DNA of 15,192 bases from Dehalococcoidales bacterium (GTDB taxonomy: Bacteria > Chloroflexota > Dehalococcoidia > Dehalococcoidales > UBA3254): assembly GCA_028718465.1 (NCBI GenBank), contig JAQULX010000022.1, positions 1-15,192 of the forward strand. Direction: 5' to 3'. Of the stretch, positions 7,634 to 15,192 are shown piece after piece. Below the pieces are notes generated by a model. That model was not told the origin of the DNA, searched no databases, and saw only the letters and a program-made list of their open reading frames with translations. A program made the translations under genes and the position numbers. Positions within the stretch are counted from its first letter, which is position 1; each line of letters starts with the position of its first letter.

Positions 7634-10600
7634 ATGTTACGTATATTTTTTCGTACGTTCCTTCCGGTTTTCATGATATTGGCGCTTATTCTAAGTGGAA
7701 TGCCAGAAAATATCATATCGGCACAATCGGAGAATATTAAACTTCCCGGCACGAAAATAAATCCAGGCCCTGTATCAATAGATCTTTCCTTTTCCCAATT
7801 GCAGAAATCAGGTAAGATGTATGAACTGAAATTAAATGCCGTGTTTAATATAAACGATAAACATTTAGAATCCTCCAAAATGGCTAAAGTTCGGGCGTGG
7901 GTAGAGTTCCATTATGCCAATATTTACGGCAGCTATTCCGAGGCCAAATATGGTGAGGATGTACCTCTGGAAGAGGTCCTGGTTAACGGTGATTTGATCT
8001 GGGAAGGCAACCCCTTTGATATTGAGGATGATCTGGATCTTAGAGGAGAGATACAGCTTCCCCGGGAAGGGGTCTGGGAAATCACGGGGTACATTGAATC
8101 CGAGGGATCGGGAGTATCCACCTTGGATAAGCGCTTCGAGGAGGAAATTCGGGTAGCTGTTACCAGGGATGCCGCTGTAATCATGGGGGATACCTGGGAA
8201 TTTGAAACTGGTTCGCTGGCTTACCTGGATAATTTCTCATACGGGCAACTTAGTGAAAGAGTACCCAACGAACTATTTGAGCCTGTAGTTTTAGAGTTGG
8301 ATATCTCCAGAATACCAGGTGTTGGAGAAGAAGCTCTGATAACCTGTGTTATTCGCTCTCTGCATGATGTTACGGATTTCACCGCTGAAATCACTTTTAT
8401 CAGGAGAACAGACGATAACCCGTGGCTTAAGGTTTCAGGAGATAATCTTCTTGTGGATGGTGACTTGAAATGGGAAGGCAATTTAAAGCAAGATGAGCCG
8501 GTGGAGTTCTCCGCTACGATAAAACTGCCCGAAGGTGGGGATTGGCAAATTTATGCCTTTGGAGATTATCCAACCAATGAAATGATAGGATTTTCAGATA
8601 ACATAAAGATGAATATCTCTGGTAATATCCGCTCCTTCGGCTGGGAGGAACGTCCATTGAAACCCCTGCCTGAGGATGTTGAAATACAGGGGATAGACCC
8701 ATTTTCCAATGAAAGATCCAGCATATCCAGGTCGGATAGTACTCAAAACAAGGAGCAGAACAGCAACCAGGATACTCCTGAGTCCCAAGCTCTACCACAG
8801 CCGGAAAGGAGGACTCCCTCTTTATCGCCTCCCCCGCCTCCCACGACCGACGAGATAAAACAATCAGACGAAGGGGAAACTGATCAAAATTCCCTGCTTC
8901 CTCCTCCCAGACCGCCCCGGGAATCCCGGTCAGAGACAGAAATTAACAACGAGGCAACCAGGTCTGCTGAAATCATTCCTGCTGATATTTCGTCTATAAA
9001 CGAAAAACTTCAAAGAATTGTTGGAAATGGCGCCCTGGAAATAACAGACGCCCGAAATGAATATGGCCGGCAGTATCAGATGGCGGATGGAAAGAAAAGA
9101 GCCATAATCTCTTCAACTCCCATCCAATATAAAGCTGCTGATGGGACTTACCAGTTGATCGATAATACCCTTGTCCCGGTTTCAGGTGACGATAAATATG
9201 CATTTACCAATAGTTCTCATTCATTCTCGGTCTATTTCCCGTCGTATTTAGAAGAAGGGTCGGATATACTTGTCAAGACGGAAACCGGAGAGGAAATAAG
9301 ACTGGGGCAAAATACCAGGTTAGGGACTAATAATAACCAGGGTGAGCAAAATCTACTCCAGCAAGGAAATGCCCGTGAGGGAAATACAAACAAAAATACA
9401 ATCAGCTATACAGAACGGTTCACTGGAGTGACTGAATCTTACACAGTAGAGACGTGGGGACTGAAGCATAATTATATAATTGAACAGCCGATCATATTAG
9501 ATAGCGCTGATAAATATCTAGAGTTCACGGAAAGGGTAGACCTGCCTGAAGGCTCCTATCTTTCGGTTGATGGTAACAGGCAGGATGGTGACTTCACTAC
9601 GGAACAGAATATCCGTATTCTGGATGCGGAAGGGACTTTTATCGGTGTTTTTCCTCGTCCTTATGCCTATGAAGGGTCTCTCGGTGCGTTTGACCCGCGT
9701 AATAGTGACACAACATCGCTCTCCTATAAAGTGGTTTATCTTGATGAGAACCCTATACAAATATCCGTGCTGGTACCTGTAGAGTGGATGGTTCAACCTG
9801 AGCGCGTTTATCCTGTAACTATCGATCCATCTTGGGATACGCAAGATGGGCCAAGCTATAATAACGATGACGGCTTTCAAGATTCAGGTACTACCGTCAA
9901 CCTCACCAGTCCTTTACTGAGAATTGGGAAAAATAATATTTCTCCATATTATGAATATGCAACATACATGAGATTTAATGAAATTCCAATACCTCCGGAG
10001 AGTACTATCGATGAGGTTTATCTTTGGTGGGTATCAGCGGAAGATTATACGACTTCAGGTATACTTACCCAATTAAAATTTGAATTAGTGCCTGATGCAC
10101 CTCAACCATCCAGTTACAATTTACCGAAAAGCAGGACTTATGGGTACTATAGTACAATAACCGATATTGGCGGCGATTGGGACGTAGATGATACTTTTTG
10201 GCTTTCACTTTATGATTTGTCATTACAGGAAATAATTGATCAGTCTGGCTGGCAAGAAGATAATGCAATTGGATTGCTCTGGACAACTCGTACAGGCTGC
10301 GCGAACAATTTCAGAACGATATGGTCGATAGATTCTCCTGATCAGTCACCTTATTTGGAGATAGAATATACTGAGCCGGACACCGAAGACCCGGAAACGT
10401 TTATAACCGGTGGTCCCAGCGGACCGATTAACTACGATGATGTGACTTTTACCTGGACCGGTACCGATAATGTAACAGATACCTCTGATCTTCTTTACAG
10501 GTATTACCTGTCAGGGAAAGATTCAGGTTGGTCAAGCTGGACATACAGTACCAGCAAATCCTATTCTAATCTGACTGAGAAGAGCTATACATTTTACGTA

Positions 10601-13600
10601 TACTGCGAGGATGAATCAGGCAATACTTCAACCGATGCTATCCGGTCTTTTACCGTGGATGTTACTGATCCGGTGCCATCGATAACCAGTGGGCCATCCG
10701 GAATAATTGACTACGATGATGTGACTTTTACCTGGACTGGTACCGATAATATAACCAGTACTCCTAACCTGCGATATAGCTACCGGCTGGAAAACTACGA
10801 TTCCGGTTTTTCAGCGTGGACGTATAATACATCCAAGTATTATTCCAACCTTCCCAATGGCGATTATACGTTCTGGGTTACAGCCATAGATCAAGCAGGA
10901 AATTCCGGCCTTTACGATTATCAATCATTCACAATCTCAAGAATTACAGTAACCGGGAATTGGTACTATCGTTCCCGGGATACGGGCGCCCAGGTGCCCT
11001 CTAAAAATTGCCTGGTTTACCTGACATATGCCGGAGATGAACCATCCGATTACATAGAGTACGGCTATACAGACAACAACGGTCATTTTCAGATAGGTCC
11101 GGTTTCGGACGATGAGGGTAATGGCTTACAATTATGGATTAATGCTGCAGCATGGTATGCTGTACCAGATTTGTATGATACAAAGGTCTTTGTAAGTGAA
11201 TGGGATATTCCCGGACCAGATATACCTAATCCAGGAGACGTAACTGCAGACAACGTGTTAACAGATGCATTTCATTATACTTATGGTACTACTATATGGC
11301 AAGATGAAAATATTTCAGCCGAGATATATCCCCAAGGTCAAACTGACAATGAAAAAGTAGAAGCATGGTGGATTCAAGATGATCTGAATCGGGGATATTT
11401 GTATCTACTTCAAAACGACCCTACCCATTCAATCTGGCCGAGTGGTAACGATGGATTCATAATTGCAAGATGGGATCCAGATGGTAGCTATTTCCCGGAT
11501 ATATTAATTGGAAACAGTCTTTATATGTTCCCATATATTTACTTAACTAAGGACGATAGTGAGAGCAAATGGGTTACCCTACACGAAATGGGTCATAGGG
11601 TTATGGATGTAATATATGACGGATGGTATGATTGGTATTGGGACTCTTTTCCAGGAGACTTCCCAGGAAATATTGAAGAGATTATTGCTGTTTTACAAAA
11701 TCATGCCATGGGAATGTCTGTAAATGAGATTATGGCATGGACAGAGGGTTGGGCTGATTTCTGGGTTTGCGCTGTAAATGATATCCCTATAGCATATGAT
11801 TACAATATTGAAACACAGAAAGATAAAGACGGCAATGAATTGTATTGGAACTATATATTGCAACAAGAATTACCCTGGGAAGATGGTGACACAGTAGAAG
11901 GACGGGTTGCCGGGTCTCTTTGGGACCTTTATGACCTGGTAGATGAACCATATGATGAGTTTGATGGAGGACAACAACCAGATCGTGATCTAGGTAATAT
12001 TCTTACAGCCTTAACCAGTCAAGAAGGCGATGATCAGGATACTTTTGCAGGTTTTTGGAACGAATATTCAGACTTGCTATCTACAGATGATGAGAAGATA
12101 TCCGCGGCAAGGGCTTTGTTCCAGAACACTATTATAGATAGTAACAAATATCCCGAACTGCGTTTTTACTTAACGGCAAATGCTTCACCTCCAGGCAGCG
12201 GCACTATTAATAAAAACCCTGATGATAGTGAGTATATGCCTGACGATGAGGTTGATCTTACTGCTAATGCCTCACCCGGCTGGAGCTTCGATAGCTGGAA
12301 CGGAGTTGACAGCAGCAACGGCGATACAGCCAGCGTCACCATGGATGAAGATAAGACGGTTACCGCCAACTTCGTACAAGATATGGACCTGGAAGAGGCA
12401 GTGGATAATATTGCCTTAACTTTCACGACCGGCGGCAATGCAGAATGGTTCGGGCAAACCGCAACATCATATTATGACGGCGATGCGGCTCAAAGCGGCG
12501 ACATTTCCCATAATCAGACCACCTGGATGCAAACTACGATGAATGGAGAGGGAACAATCAATTTCTTCTGGAAGGCATCATCGCAACTTGATTATGATTA
12601 CCTATCATTTTACATTGATGGGAATCTTCAAGATAGGATTTCCGGAAACGTGAACTGGCAACAGGAAAACTTTCCTGTCAGCGGTGCAGGTACCCATACC
12701 TTAAAATGGGAATATGCCAAAAACGGGAGTATAGATAACGGGGCGGATTGCGGCTATGTAGACAACATTACTCGTTCAATATCACCTTCGGTTGATACTC
12801 TTAATGCAAATAATATTGCGCCTACCTCTGCCACTTTAAACGGTTATCTCAGCAGTTTGGGTGGCACCAGCACGGTGAATGTCTCTTTTGAATGGGGTGA
12901 AGATACGGATTACGGCCAGACCACTACCTCCCAGAACAGATCTTCTACAGGCTCCTTCAATACATCTATATCGGGCTTATTACCCAATACCACCTATCAT
13001 TACCGGGCTAAAGCGATGGGTGATGGCACTGACTACGGTTTAGACGAGGATTTTACTACTACTGGCACCCCGCCATCTGTGACTACCAATGCTGAAAGCT
13101 CGGTCACATCATCCGGGGCTACTCTCAATGGCAATCTTACCAGCCTGGGTACTGCCTCTTCAGTCGAGGTATCTTTCGAATGGGGTCTGACTACCAGCTA
13201 TGGTAATACCACTACTCTCCAGAACAGGTCTTCCACCGGCGCCTTCAACACACCCATTTCGGGTTTGTCACCCGATACCATCTATCATTACCGGGCTAAA
13301 GCTGTCGGGCATGGTAACGATTATGGCGATGACGAGACGTTCAGGACCCAACCTGGCGGCGGCTCTACGCCACCAACAGTCACCACTAATGCGGCTACCG
13401 GTGTCGGTGACACTACCGCTACCTTAAATGGTAATCTTACTTCATTAGGCAGTGCCTCTACCATCGATGTTTCGTTTATGTGGGGAACTACCACAGGCGG
13501 ACCTTACCCGAATGAAACTACCGCCCAACCTATGACCACTACCGGGACTTTTAATTTTCCTTTAAGCGGACTCGATTCCGAAACTGATTATTATTATATC

Positions 13601-14230
13601 GCTAAAGCCGCAGGTGACGGCACTGATTTAGGCGATGAGCAGCACTTTGCCACCACCACAGGCGACTGGTTGAATCCCTCCGCCAATGCCGCCGCCTCCG
13701 GCGGTGACGGCAACGGCTTTGAACAAAATCCGGCCAATGCTTATGCCGACGGAGGATCCTATGCCGGCAACATCGACGGCGCGGCTGACCGCCATCTTTT
13801 CTATAACTATGGGATCGACCTGCCGGCGGGCAGCACCATCGAAGGGATCGAAGTGCGGCTGGACTGGTGGCTGGACAGTACTTCCGGTACCAGCAGCATA
13901 GATGTGGCGCTGTCCGGGGATGGTGGGACAAGCTGGACCAGCGCTAAGACCTCCAGTACTGAGCGCACCTCTGACGGCAATCCCACTGATATCCTGGGTG
14001 GTCCCACAGATAGCTGGGGAAAAACATGGACCGCTTCAGAATTAAGCAACAGCAATTTCAGGGTCAGGCTGACCTGCAACTCCAGTTCCAGCAGCCGGGA
14101 CTTCTACCTGGACTGGGTCCCGATTCAGATCTATTATTCAACAGTACAGTGGCCTGACGTCACTTTTAATATCAATTGCGGTGAGCCTGCCGGCCCTGAT
14201 GTCACTTTTAATATCAACTGTTCGGGATAG
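7634..14230 (+). CDS. 2198-aa secreted modular protein with HEMGH zinc-metallopeptidase domain
   Basis: AAGGAGG (7617-7623) lies ten bases before the ATG. A signal peptide ends near IISA-QS (about residue 30), with no lipobox. Modules in order: repeat-encoded beta domain 85-337; Pro-rich acidic linker to about 437 (PPPPP, PPPRPPRE); a module like the N-terminus of Rhs/WapA-type proteins (STPIQYKAADGTYQLIDNTL, then VYPVTIDPSWD near 725-735); DNRLRE-like domain 735-914; two Ig-like repeats 917-1102; a TDNNGHF-type beta domain followed by the peptidase to about 1510; InlB-B-like repeat 1513-1582 (SVTMDEDKTVTANFV); a lectin-like beta domain to about 1715; three FN3-like repeats 1718-2009; a final beta domain 2010-2170; a duplicated tail. 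In the peptidase, LHEMGH gives His1317, Glu1318 and His1321, and TEGWADF gives Glu1371 with Asp1375, a gluzincin-like arrangement, followed by GRVAGSLWDLYD. A secreted, surface-associated protease or adhesin is likely; its substrate is unknown. No Rhs repeats or toxin domain follow. Confidence 0.9.
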   Translation: MLRIFFRTFLPVFMILALILSGMPENIISAQSENIKLPGTKINPGPVSIDLSFSQLQKSGKMYELKLNAVFNINDKHLESSKMAKVRAWVEFHYANIYGSYSEAKYGEDVPLEEVLVNGDLIWEGNPFDIEDDLDLRGEIQLPREGVWEITGYIESEGSGVSTLDKRFEEEIRVAVTRDAAVIMGDTWEFETGSLAYLDNFSYGQLSERVPNELFEPVVLELDISRIPGVGEEALITCVIRSLHDVTDFTAEITFIRRTDDNPWLKVSGDNLLVDGDLKWEGNLKQDEPVEFSATIKLPEGGDWQIYAFGDYPTNEMIGFSDNIKMNISGNIRSFGWEERPLKPLPEDVEIQGIDPFSNERSSISRSDSTQNKEQNSNQDTPESQALPQPERRTPSLSPPPPPTTDEIKQSDEGETDQNSLLPPPRPPRESRSETEINNEATRSAEIIPADISSINEKLQRIVGNGALEITDARNEYGRQYQMADGKKRAIISSTPIQYKAADGTYQLIDNTLVPVSGDDKYAFTNSSHSFSVYFPSYLEEGSDILVKTETGEEIRLGQNTRLGTNNNQGEQNLLQQGNAREGNTNKNTISYTERFTGVTESYTVETWGLKHNYIIEQPIILDSADKYLEFTERVDLPEGSYLSVDGNRQDGDFTTEQNIRILDAEGTFIGVFPRPYAYEGSLGAFDPRNSDTTSLSYKVVYLDENPIQISVLVPVEWMVQPERVYPVTIDPSWDTQDGPSYNNDDGFQDSGTTVNLTSPLLRIGKNNISPYYEYATYMRFNEIPIPPESTIDEVYLWWVSAEDYTTSGILTQLKFELVPDAPQPSSYNLPKSRTYGYYSTITDIGGDWDVDDTFWLSLYDLSLQEIIDQSGWQEDNAIGLLWTTRTGCANNFRTIWSIDSPDQSPYLEIEYTEPDTEDPETFITGGPSGPINYDDVTFTWTGTDNVTDTSDLLYRYYLSGKDSGWSSWTYSTSKSYSNLTEKSYTFYVYCEDESGNTSTDAIRSFTVDVTDPVPSITSGPSGIIDYDDVTFTWTGTDNITSTPNLRYSYRLENYDSGFSAWTYNTSKYYSNLPNGDYTFWVTAIDQAGNSGLYDYQSFTISRITVTGNWYYRSRDTGAQVPSKNCLVYLTYAGDEPSDYIEYGYTDNNGHFQIGPVSDDEGNGLQLWINAAAWYAVPDLYDTKVFVSEWDIPGPDIPNPGDVTADNVLTDAFHYTYGTTIWQDENISAEIYPQGQTDNEKVEAWWIQDDLNRGYLYLLQNDPTHSIWPSGNDGFIIARWDPDGSYFPDILIGNSLYMFPYIYLTKDDSESKWVTLHEMGHRVMDVIYDGWYDWYWDSFPGDFPGNIEEIIAVLQNHAMGMSVNEIMAWTEGWADFWVCAVNDIPIAYDYNIETQKDKDGNELYWNYILQQELPWEDGDTVEGRVAGSLWDLYDLVDEPYDEFDGGQQPDRDLGNILTALTSQEGDDQDTFAGFWNEYSDLLSTDDEKISAARALFQNTIIDSNKYPELRFYLTANASPPGSGTINKNPDDSEYMPDDEVDLTANASPGWSFDSWNGVDSSNGDTASVTMDEDKTVTANFVQDMDLEEAVDNIALTFTTGGNAEWFGQTATSYYDGDAAQSGDISHNQTTWMQTTMNGEGTINFFWKASSQLDYDYLSFYIDGNLQDRISGNVNWQQENFPVSGAGTHTLKWEYAKNGSIDNGADCGYVDNITRSISPSVDTLNANNIAPTSATLNGYLSSLGGTSTVNVSFEWGEDTDYGQTTTSQNRSSTGSFNTSISGLLPNTTYHYRAKAMGDGTDYGLDEDFTTTGTPPSVTTNAESSVTSSGATLNGNLTSLGTASSVEVSFEWGLTTSYGNTTTLQNRSSTGAFNTPISGLSPDTIYHYRAKAVGHGNDYGDDETFRTQPGGGSTPPTVTTNAATGVGDTTATLNGNLTSLGSASTIDVSFMWGTTTGGPYPNETTAQPMTTTGTFNFPLSGLDSETDYYYIAKAAGDGTDLGDEQHFATTTGDWLNPSANAAASGGDGNGFEQNPANAYADGGSYAGNIDGAADRHLFYNYGIDLPAGSTIEGIEVRLDWWLDSTSGTSSIDVALSGDGGTSWTSAKTSSTERTSDGNPTDILGGPTDSWGKTWTASELSNSNFRVRLTCNSSSSSRDFYLDWVPIQIYYSTVQWPDVTFNINCGEPAGPDVTFNINCSG
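7885..8644 (+). repeat. 760-bp perfect direct repeat, copy 2
   Basis: Second copy of 6688-7447, offset by 1197 bases, which is a multiple of three. Both copies are read in the same codon phase. It encodes residues 85-337 of the giant protein. Confidence 0.95.
10382..10939 (+). repeat. two Ig-like repeats within the giant gene
   Basis: Units of about 93 residues (917-1010 and 1011-1102) share TDPxP..I..GPSG.I.YDDVTFTWTGTDN and a final DxSGN or DQAGN turn. DNA around the YDDVTFTWTGTDN codons is almost identical at a 279-base offset, so the duplication is fairly recent. They resemble bacterial Ig-like or FN3-like spacers. Confidence 0.85.
12785..13660 (+). repeat. three FN3-like repeats within the giant gene
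   Basis: Units begin at residues 1718, 1814 and 1914, spaced 96 and 100 residues. Each has P(S/T)V, SATLNG or TATLNG, VSFxWG, a Gly-Leu loop and a TxYHYRAKAxGxGxD-type strand (YYYIAKAAGDGTD in the third). The first two are closest to each other at the DNA level. They are likely stalk spacers holding the enzyme domain away from the cell. Confidence 0.88.
14153..14221 (+). repeat. duplicated nonapeptide tail PDVTFNINC at the giant protein C-terminus
   Basis: The codons for PDVTFNINC occur twice (14153-14179 and 14195-14221), separated by GEPAG, and end the protein two residues before the stop. The two DNA copies differ at only three third-codon positions. There is no LPxTG or hydrophobic C-terminal segment, so this is not a sortase signal. 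It may be a disulfide, processing or anchoring tail. Confidence 0.8.
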
Positions 14231-14308
14231 CCATTCTGTGTCGACTCAAATACCGAGGATTGGATTCAAAACGCCGGGTTCAAACTAAAAGCGAATAGAA
14301 AAGGAAAC

Positions 14309-14803
14309 ATGAACAAATTATTAGCCATCTCCATTGTATTGGTATTGACAGTCCTGACCGGATGCCGCTCTCTGCCGGCGGCAGGATATGATCCGGCTCC
14401 GGCTTCAATGCCGGCAGGCTCCAGAGAGCCGCCGGCCAACAAGAACTGGATTGCGCCGGGTAAAGTGGAGATTGCCGGATTTCATCCAGGAGAGAGGGCG
14501 GAATATCCGCTGACTATCCATGCGGGAAATAAGGCATCGACCTTCAGGGTCTATTTCAAGGCCGTGGAAAACACTCCTCCGGAGGCAGAGAACTGGGTGA
14601 CCATCGCCGGTACCCGGCCGGTAATCGAAGCCGGGCAAAGCCAGGAGGTAATGATCGCCCTGGAGATGCCTGTTACGGTAAACCCCCGGGATATTCCTGA
14701 TAGCTGGGAATTTCAAATAGCGGTCTCTCCCGAACCAACCGGCACAGGCGGCAGCCAGGTTGTCATCGAGCTGGCTTCACGCTGGATCATCGCGATGAAA
14801 TGA
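14309..14803 (+). CDS. small exported lipoprotein with beta-sandwich-like domain
   Basis: 164 aa with a signal peptide and lipobox VLTGC (Cys19), followed by a Pro/Ala-rich spacer to about residue 48. The rest has alternating beta-type segments: VEIAGFHPGERAEYPLTIHAG, then FRVYFKAVE, WVTIAG, PVIEAGQSQEVMIALEMP, SWEFQIAVSP and a C-terminal WIIAMK. The pattern of a strand, then PGE or AGQ turns and xVxIxLxMP strands, resembles the NEW3/CARDB-type Ig folds that follow other surface modules. No enzymatic residue set is seen, and I do not recognise a named family. AAAAGGAAAC just before the ATG gives a ribosome site. It lies 78 bases after the giant gene with no obvious terminator between, so co-transcription is likely. 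A role as a tethered accessory to the surface proteins is inference. Confidence 0.82.
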   Translation: MNKLLAISIVLVLTVLTGCRSLPAAGYDPAPASMPAGSREPPANKNWIAPGKVEIAGFHPGERAEYPLTIHAGNKASTFRVYFKAVENTPPEAENWVTIAGTRPVIEAGQSQEVMIALEMPVTVNPRDIPDSWEFQIAVSPEPTGTGGSQVVIELASRWIIAMK

Positions 14804-14828
14804 TACACTTATTAAGGAGGCTTGAGCT

Positions 14829-15192
14829 ATGAAAGAAATGTTTAGGACCCGGAAACTGCTTAAGATCATGTCTGTTCTTCTGGTGGTTGCAATTGTTGCC
14901 GGGAGCATCTGGCAGTCCCGTGACGGCGTGTCTGTGGAAGCCAGCGGAATGGTATCCGTAGACCTCAGCCCCGGGTCGAGCGATAACCCGGAAGATGCTA
15001 ATGCTCCCAGCCTTATCACCGAGAAAGGGTCTAATTATTATGAAATCGCATATCCCGTCTCGGGCAGTAAGATCGAAATCGGCGATGTTTCCGGGACAGG
15101 TGCATTCAAGCCCGACCTGACTGTCAGCGCCTGGGATGGGGAATCCGAGTTCCGGCTCATCGCTCTATCCAGCCTGGAAGGGAAATCTCAGG
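14829..15192 (+). CDS. exported protein of unknown function, 3' end outside window
   Basis: An open frame from ATG 14829 to the right edge (121 codons). A strong AAGGAGG (14814-14820) lies eight bases upstream. The N-terminus MKEMFRTRK is basic, followed by a hydrophobic stretch (about residues 14-26, IMSVLLVVAIVAG) and a polar region beginning SIWQSRDG. This reads as a signal peptide or N-terminal anchor; there is no lipobox. The mature part begins with an acidic/Ser-Pro-rich segment and then beta-type sequence (YYEIAYPVSGSKIEIGDVSG, DLTVSAWDGESEFRLIAL). I do not recognise the domain. It is 25 bases after the small lipoprotein's stop, so it continues the operon. Confidence 0.8.
   Translation, partial: MKEMFRTRKLLKIMSVLLVVAIVAGSIWQSRDGVSVEASGMVSVDLSPGSSDNPEDANAPSLITEKGSNYYEIAYPVSGSKIEIGDVSGTGAFKPDLTVSAWDGESEFRLIALSSLEGKSQ

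Noticed and set aside
6736..8481. Identical pairs of antisense open frames of 83 and 86 aa in both repeat copies
   Set aside because: They are opposite-strand shadows of the identical coding repeat, with no ribosome sites or recognisable products.
6688..8644. Insertion sequence or transposon as cause of the duplicated 760 bp
   Set aside because: No transposase, inverted ends or target-site duplication is visible, and the repeat is wholly coding in one frame.
14150..14230. Sortase or PEP-CTERM-type sorting signal at the end of the giant protein
   Set aside because: No LPxTG-like or VPEP motif, hydrophobic helix or basic tail is present.

Overview
The window looks like bacterial chromosome carrying ordinary housekeeping-type genes on the left and a large locus for exported surface proteins on the right. 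No phage, plasmid, transposase, rRNA, tRNA or CRISPR signature was found. Two lipobox signal peptides, an OmpR-type regulator, a large GT-C-like membrane protein and very long secreted proteins with Ig/FN3-like repeats would fit a bacterium of the Chloroflexota (Dehalococcoidia-like) or a similar metagenome-derived lineage. That assignment rests on general resemblance only and is weak.

Left half (1-5140): a minus-strand pair encodes a radical SAM protein (850-1986), followed 14 bases later by a CinA-type nicotinamide-nucleotide amidase fused to a Nudix domain (1-835, running off the window). Divergent from them is a small DUF167/YggU gene (about 2195-2470). The two directions appear to share overlapping -10 elements near 2060-2067. 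On the minus strand, 2528-5140 encodes a large polytopic membrane protein with an acidic DGD motif after its first helix, resembling the PTPS-related / GT-C-like family.

Middle (5140-6457): an orphan OmpR/PhoB-type response regulator (5416-6108) has a good sigma70-like promoter and no adjacent histidine kinase. It is followed by a possible hairpin and a roughly 350-base leader with another promoter candidate.

Right half (6458-15192): four co-oriented exported proteins, probably one operon. They are a 357-aa lipoprotein, a 2198-aa secreted multidomain protein with an HEMGH zinc-peptidase motif, a 164-aa lipoprotein, and the start of another exported protein. The main discovery is a 760-base direct repeat with no differences that I could find. 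It joins the lipoprotein gene (6688-7447) to the N-terminal part of the giant gene (7885-8644). The offset is 1197 bases (399 codons), so both copies are in the same reading frame. Homologous recombination between them would delete the intervening DNA and create an in-frame giant protein carrying the lipoprotein signal. This implies a possible reversible-population or evolutionary switch between secreted and lipid-anchored forms. Weak homology outside the repeat suggests that gene conversion keeps the copies identical. Assembly error must be excluded first.

The giant protein is modular. In order it has: signal peptide; duplicated beta-type domain (the repeat); Pro-rich linker; an Rhs/WapA-like N-terminal module; a DNRLRE-like domain; two Ig-like repeats; a regulatory-like beta domain and zinc peptidase; an InlB-B-like repeat; a lectin-like beta domain; three FN3-like repeats; a final beta domain; and a duplicated Cys-ending nonapeptide tail. 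Base composition changes sharply along this single gene, which suggests assembly from modules of different origin.
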